From contig NZ_RKLP01000014.1 of the NCBI RefSeq assembly GCF_004011865.1, forward strand, positions 1-33,225: a stretch of 33,225 nucleotides of DNA. The letters are read 5' to 3'. A model generated the notes under the pieces. It was not told the DNA's origin. It saw only the letters and a program-made list of their open reading frames with translations, and made no database searches. Below are positions 30,279-33,225 of the stretch, piece by piece (position 1 is the stretch's first letter; every line of letters starts with the position of its first letter). Made by a program: the position numbers and the translations under genes. The stretch comes from Prescottella agglutinans (lineage in GTDB: Bacteria; Actinomycetota; Actinomycetes; Mycobacteriales; Mycobacteriaceae).

Positions 30279-31134
30279 AGATACCGAGTTTCAGCCCGGC
30301 ACCGGCGTCGACGCGCAACTGCTGACCGGTGACGAAGCGGGACTCGTCCGACGCCAGGTACACCACCGCGTGCGAGATGTCCTCGGGCTCCACCCACGGC
30401 GTCGGCATGGCCTGCATGAACGGGAAGGTGACCTTCGCGTCCTCGGCCGTCGGGTTCTCGAGGTCGGGGCGGAACGTCCTGTACATCGGCGCGCTCTGCA
30501 GCATGTCGGTGTTCACGTTCGTGGGATGGATGGCGTTCACCCGAATAGACGCGGGCCCCAGGGTGAGCGCGAGCGACTCGGTGTAGGCGCCGATCATCTT
30601 CTTCGCGAGCCCGTAGCCGTCGCCGCCGGGCCCCTGCATCGCCTGCTGGCCGTTGATGCCCGTCTGGGGAACCAGGCCGGCGACCGAACCGGTGGCGATG
30701 ATCGACGCCCCGGCCTTCAGGTGCGGCATGGCCGCGTGGATGGTGTTGACGACTCCTACGAAGTCGACGTCGAACGCGTCGACGAACCCCTGCGGCGGAA
30801 CGTGGTTGCCGAGCGGGCAGATGCCCGCGTTGGCGACGACGACGTCGAGGCGGCCCAGCGTCGCGACGGCCGACGCGAGTGCCTGGTCGAGCGCCGCCCG
30901 GTCCCGCACGTCGACCCTCGCGGTGACGATCCGCTGTCCCGCCTTCTCGACCAGCCGCGCGGTCTCGTCCAGATCGGCCTCGGTCGCGAGCGGGTACTCG
31001 TTGCTCTCGATGTCGGCGCAGATGTCGAAGGCGATGATGTCGGCACCCTCGTCGGCGAGGTGGACCGCATGACTGCGCCCCTGCCCGCGCGCGGCGCCCG
31101 TGATCAGAACGACTTTCCCGGCAACCCGATTCAT
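30277..31134 (-). CDS. Mycofactocin-coupled-type short-chain dehydrogenase/reductase
   Basis: The 285-aa NAD-dependent oxidoreductase has the cofactor motif ITGAARGQGRSHAVHLADEG, FDICADIES, NAGICPLGN, the catalytic Ser in ATGSVAGLVP, and Tyr/Lys in GYGLAKK. The RGQGRSHA motif, the long insert after FDIC and the overall pattern match the SDR subgroup associated with mycofactocin, a peptide-derived redox cofactor. In that group NAD stays bound and mycofactocin re-oxidises it. Mycofactocin genes are not in this window. The start is ATG 31134, with GGAGG 9 bp upstream. The substrate is probably an alcohol. Confidence 0.88.
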   Translation of the reverse strand: MNRVAGKVVLITGAARGQGRSHAVHLADEGADIIAFDICADIESNEYPLATEADLDETARLVEKAGQRIVTARVDVRDRAALDQALASAVATLGRLDVVVANAGICPLGNHVPPQGFVDAFDVDFVGVVNTIHAAMPHLKAGASIIATGSVAGLVPQTGINGQQAMQGPGGDGYGLAKKMIGAYTESLALTLGPASIRVNAIHPTNVNTDMLQSAPMYRTFRPDLENPTAEDAKVTFPFMQAMPTPWVEPEDISHAVVYLASDESRFVTGQQLRVDAGAGLKLGI

Positions 31135-31164
31135 CAGATGTCCTCCGTGCAGTCCGTGCACATC

Positions 31165-31196
31165 CACTGTGGGCGGCGACGTCGCCGCCCACAGTG
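31165..31196. repeat. 32-bp perfect palindrome between rsmB and the SDR gene
   Basis: CACTGTGGGCGGCGAC followed directly by its reverse complement, with no loop base. On the minus strand it lies about 50 nt after the rsmB stop and 30 nt before the SDR start. It could be the terminator of fmt-rsmB, or an operator in the SDR leader. As RNA it would fold into a very stable hairpin. Confidence 0.8.
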
Positions 31197-31246
31197 AATT
31201 AGAACACGTGTCACTGTGAGGCAGGGCACATTTTCCGGGGTGAAGT

Positions 31247-32722
31247 TCAGCCCTCGAGCGGCCGCTTCAACGCCGCCATGAACATCGCGTCCGTGCCGTG
31301 CCGGTGCGGCCACAGCTGGACACCCGGACCGTCCCCGAGGCCCGGGACGCCCGGGACCGACTCACGGGTGTCGAGCGGGATCGCGCCGTACCGACGCACC
31401 GCGTCCGCGACCACCGAGACCGTCTCGGCGACGTGCGGCGAGCACGTCGAATAGAGCACGACGCCGCCCGGCCGGACGAGCTTGAGCGCCGATTCGAGCA
31501 GCTCACGCTGCAACTTCGCCAGACCGGCCACGTCCGACGGCTGCCGCCGCCAGCGCGCCTCGGGCCGCCGGCGCAGGGCCCCGAGGCCGGTGCACGGGGC
31601 GTCGACGAGGATCCGGTCGTAGCCACCCTCCAGCCCGGGATCGCGGCCGTCCGCGACGTGGACGTCGACGGGCAGACCGCGGGTGGTCTTGCGGATCAGG
31701 TCGGCGCGATGCTCGGCCGGCTCCACCGCGTCGAGCCGACCGCCCTCGATGTCGGCCAGTGCGCCGAGCAGCGCGGCCTTGCCACCGGGGCCGGCGCACA
31801 GGTCGAGCCAGCGGCCGCCGTCCGGGCCGTCGAGCGGCGCGAGCGTCAGCGCGCGGGCCACCAGCTGGCTGCCCTCGTCCTGGACACCCGCCAGACCCTC
31901 ACGGACCGCGTCGAGCAGGCCGGGGTCGCCGCCGTCGAGGTGCACCGCGTACGGCGAGTATGGACCCACCTCGCCACCGGTGATGAGCGCGAGTTCCTCC
32001 GCCGAGATCTCGCCGGGCCGGGCCACCAGGTGCACGGCCGGGCGGGCGTCGTCGGCGATCAGCACGTCCTGGAGCTCACCCGCGTCCGCCCCGAGCGCAT
32101 CGGCGAACGCCTGCGCGATCCACTTCGGATGGGCGTACCGGAACGCGAGGTGGCCCACCGGGTCGGTGGTGGCGTCGGGCGCCAGCTCGGCCACCCACTC
32201 GTCCTCGGTCCTCTCCGACACGCGGCGCAGCACCGCGTTGACGAATCCGGCCTTTCCGGGACCGGCCTCGGCCCGCACCAGGTCCACGGACGTCGCGACC
32301 GCGGCGTGCGGCGCGATCCGCGTGCGCAGCAACTGGTAGGTGCCGAGCTGCAGGACATCGAGCAGCGGGCCGTCGATCTCCTCGATCGGGCGTCCCGCGC
32401 AGCGTGCGATGACGGCGTCGAGCAGGCCGCGGGCGCGGGCCGCGCCGTAGGCCAGTTCGGTCGCCAGCGCGGCGTCGCGGCCGTCGAGACGACGTTCCCG
32501 AAGCAGTCCCGGCAGAACGAGATTCGCGTAGGCGTCCCGCTCACGAACCGCCCGCAGCACGTCGCGCGCCGCCCGCCGCGGCTGATCGAGCGATGCCTCC
32601 GCGGGGTCGGGTCGCCGTGCCTGCCGGGGGCGGCTGCGATCGCCGTGCCTGCCCTGACCGCCGGGACGTCCGCCCTGTCGACCCGATCCCGATCGCCGCG
32701 CCGGTCGCTTCTCGTCGCTCAC
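31247..32722 (-). CDS. rsmB: 16S rRNA (cytosine-967-C5)-methyltransferase
   Basis: The 491-aa SAM-dependent enzyme modifies 16S rRNA. After a basic Arg/Gly-rich disordered tail (residues 1-45) comes a NusB-like RNA-binding domain (about 47-175). The Rossmann methyltransferase follows with [13 protein letters not shown] (SAM site), [19 protein letters not shown] (first catalytic Cys) and VLYSTCSPH (second Cys). The start is GTG 32722, overlapping the fmt stop as GTGA. The fmt-rsmB pairing is widespread. The tail is longer than in E. coli, as usual in actinobacteria. Confidence 0.96.
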   Translation of the reverse strand: MSDEKRPARRSGSGRQGGRPGGQGRHGDRSRPRQARRPDPAEASLDQPRRAARDVLRAVRERDAYANLVLPGLLRERRLDGRDAALATELAYGAARARGLLDAVIARCAGRPIEEIDGPLLDVLQLGTYQLLRTRIAPHAAVATSVDLVRAEAGPGKAGFVNAVLRRVSERTEDEWVAELAPDATTDPVGHLAFRYAHPKWIAQAFADALGADAGELQDVLIADDARPAVHLVARPGEISAEELALITGGEVGPYSPYAVHLDGGDPGLLDAVREGLAGVQDEGSQLVARALTLAPLDGPDGGRWLDLCAGPGGKAALLGALADIEGGRLDAVEPAEHRADLIRKTTRGLPVDVHVADGRDPGLEGGYDRILVDAPCTGLGALRRRPEARWRRQPSDVAGLAKLQRELLESALKLVRPGGVVLYSTCSPHVAETVSVVADAVRRYGAIPLDTRESVPGVPGLGDGPGVQLWPHRHGTDAMFMAALKRPLEG

Positions 32723-33225
32723 TGTGCCCGCACCTCTCCGTCGAGACGCGCACCGCGCGCCCAGTCCACCGCCGCCATCTGCTTCTTGCCCTGTGGCTGG
32801 ACCTGTCCGAGCCGGACCGCCGTCGTCGACGTGCCCACGTAGAAGCCGTCCTTGCGGACCTCGATCCGTCCCGGTGGCAGCGTGTCCTCCACCAGGGTCA
32901 CCGGCCCGACCTTCACCCGCAGATCGCCGATCATCGTCCAGGCGCCCGGGGCCGGCGTCACCGACCGAACGTGGCGGTGCACCGCGAGCGCCGGCTGATC
33001 CCAACGAATCCGGGCCGACTCGACGGTCACCTTCGGAGCGTGCGAGATGCCGTCCCGGGGCTGCGGGACGGCCTGCAGGGCGCCGTCCTCGATGCCGTCG
33101 AGCACGCTGTCGAGCAGGATCGCGCCGCTCTCGGCGAGCCGGCCGAGCAGCTCGCCCGCCGTGTCGGTGGTGCGGATCGTCTCCGTCACCACGCCGTACA
33201 CCGGCCCGGTGTCCATGCCCTCGTC
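32719..33225 (-). CDS. fmt: Methionyl-tRNA formyltransferase, C-terminal part (cut by window end)
   Basis: Only the last 168 codons are present; the gene continues beyond the right edge. The enzyme formylates initiator Met-tRNA for translation start. The conserved [10 protein letters not shown] segment closing the catalytic domain is at the edge. A short linker ([20 protein letters not shown]) follows, then the C-terminal tRNA-binding barrel with [20 protein letters not shown] and [17 protein letters not shown] final strands. The stop overlaps the rsmB start by 4 bp, indicating coupled translation. Confidence 0.93.
   Translation of the reverse strand, partial: DEGMDTGPVYGVVTETIRTTDTAGELLGRLAESGAILLDSVLDGIEDGALQAVPQPRDGISHAPKVTVESARIRWDQPALAVHRHVRSVTPAPGAWTMIGDLRVKVGPVTLVEDTLPPGRIEVRKDGFYVGTSTTAVRLGQVQPQGKKQMAAVDWARGARLDGEVRAQ

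Overview
The window is a high-GC actinobacterial chromosome segment. It is most likely from the Mycobacteriales, and Nocardiaceae (Rhodococcus/Prescottella-like) is the best guess. The evidence is strong GC bias with long empty antisense frames, frequent GTG/TTG starts, a WhiA regulator, a mycofactocin-type short-chain dehydrogenase, and the actinobacterial gene order fmt-rsmB-(...)-rpe-ribD-ribE-ribBA-ribH-PH protein-uvrC-rapZ-yvcK-whiA-gap-pgk-tpiA-secG-ppc. The genus is an inference. No RNA genes, CRISPR array or prophage were seen.

Layout. (1) Positions 1-1800 are accessory DNA: a truncated IS5/IS427-type left end (131-207), a small orphan gene (367-825) and a complete IS5-family element with a frameshifted transposase (850-1790). 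Its right end falls in the stop codon of the next gene. (2) Positions 1789-5039 hold a DapA-family aldolase divergent from a LysR regulator, a small membrane protein bracketed by a near-perfect 26-bp inverted repeat, and a low-GC ankyrin-repeat gene just behind ppc. (3) Positions 5048-8966 (minus) hold ppc, a PPOX/FDOR flavin-type protein, secG and a small membrane protein. (4) Positions 9185-11029 (plus) hold a tandem pair of exported tyrosine/lipid phosphatases, ending at a strong two-way terminator. (5) Positions 11104-14128 (minus) are the glycolytic operon gap-pgk-tpiA. (6) Positions 14346-19409 (minus) are uvrC-rapZ-yvcK-whiA, coupled by 4-bp stop/start overlaps. (7) Positions 19452-24177 (minus) are rpe and the riboflavin genes plus a PH-domain membrane protein. 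(8) Positions 24188-31134 are a carbohydrate and redox insert: GH65 phosphorylase and zinc alcohol dehydrogenase (minus), phosphoketolase (plus) and mycofactocin-type SDR (minus). (9) Positions 31247-33225 are rsmB and the 3' part of fmt, cut by the window end.

How the genes fit together. Lower glycolysis (tpiA, gap, pgk) and anaplerosis (ppc) sit with their likely regulators or partners (whiA, yvcK, rapZ). Ribulose 5-phosphate links the right half: RibBA uses it for riboflavin, Rpe converts it to xylulose 5-phosphate, and the nearby phosphoketolase can cleave that to acetyl phosphate and glyceraldehyde 3-phosphate. The remaining insertions (IS, ankyrin gene, twin phosphatases, GH65/adh/xfp/SDR) interrupt an otherwise conserved backbone.

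I did not find a clear new multi-gene system. The best leads are the IS-bounded passenger unit at the left end, the 26-bp inverted repeat enclosing a single membrane-protein gene, the foreign-looking ankyrin gene, the duplicated exported phosphatases, and tandem hairpins inside the riboflavin operon where no FMN riboswitch is visible.
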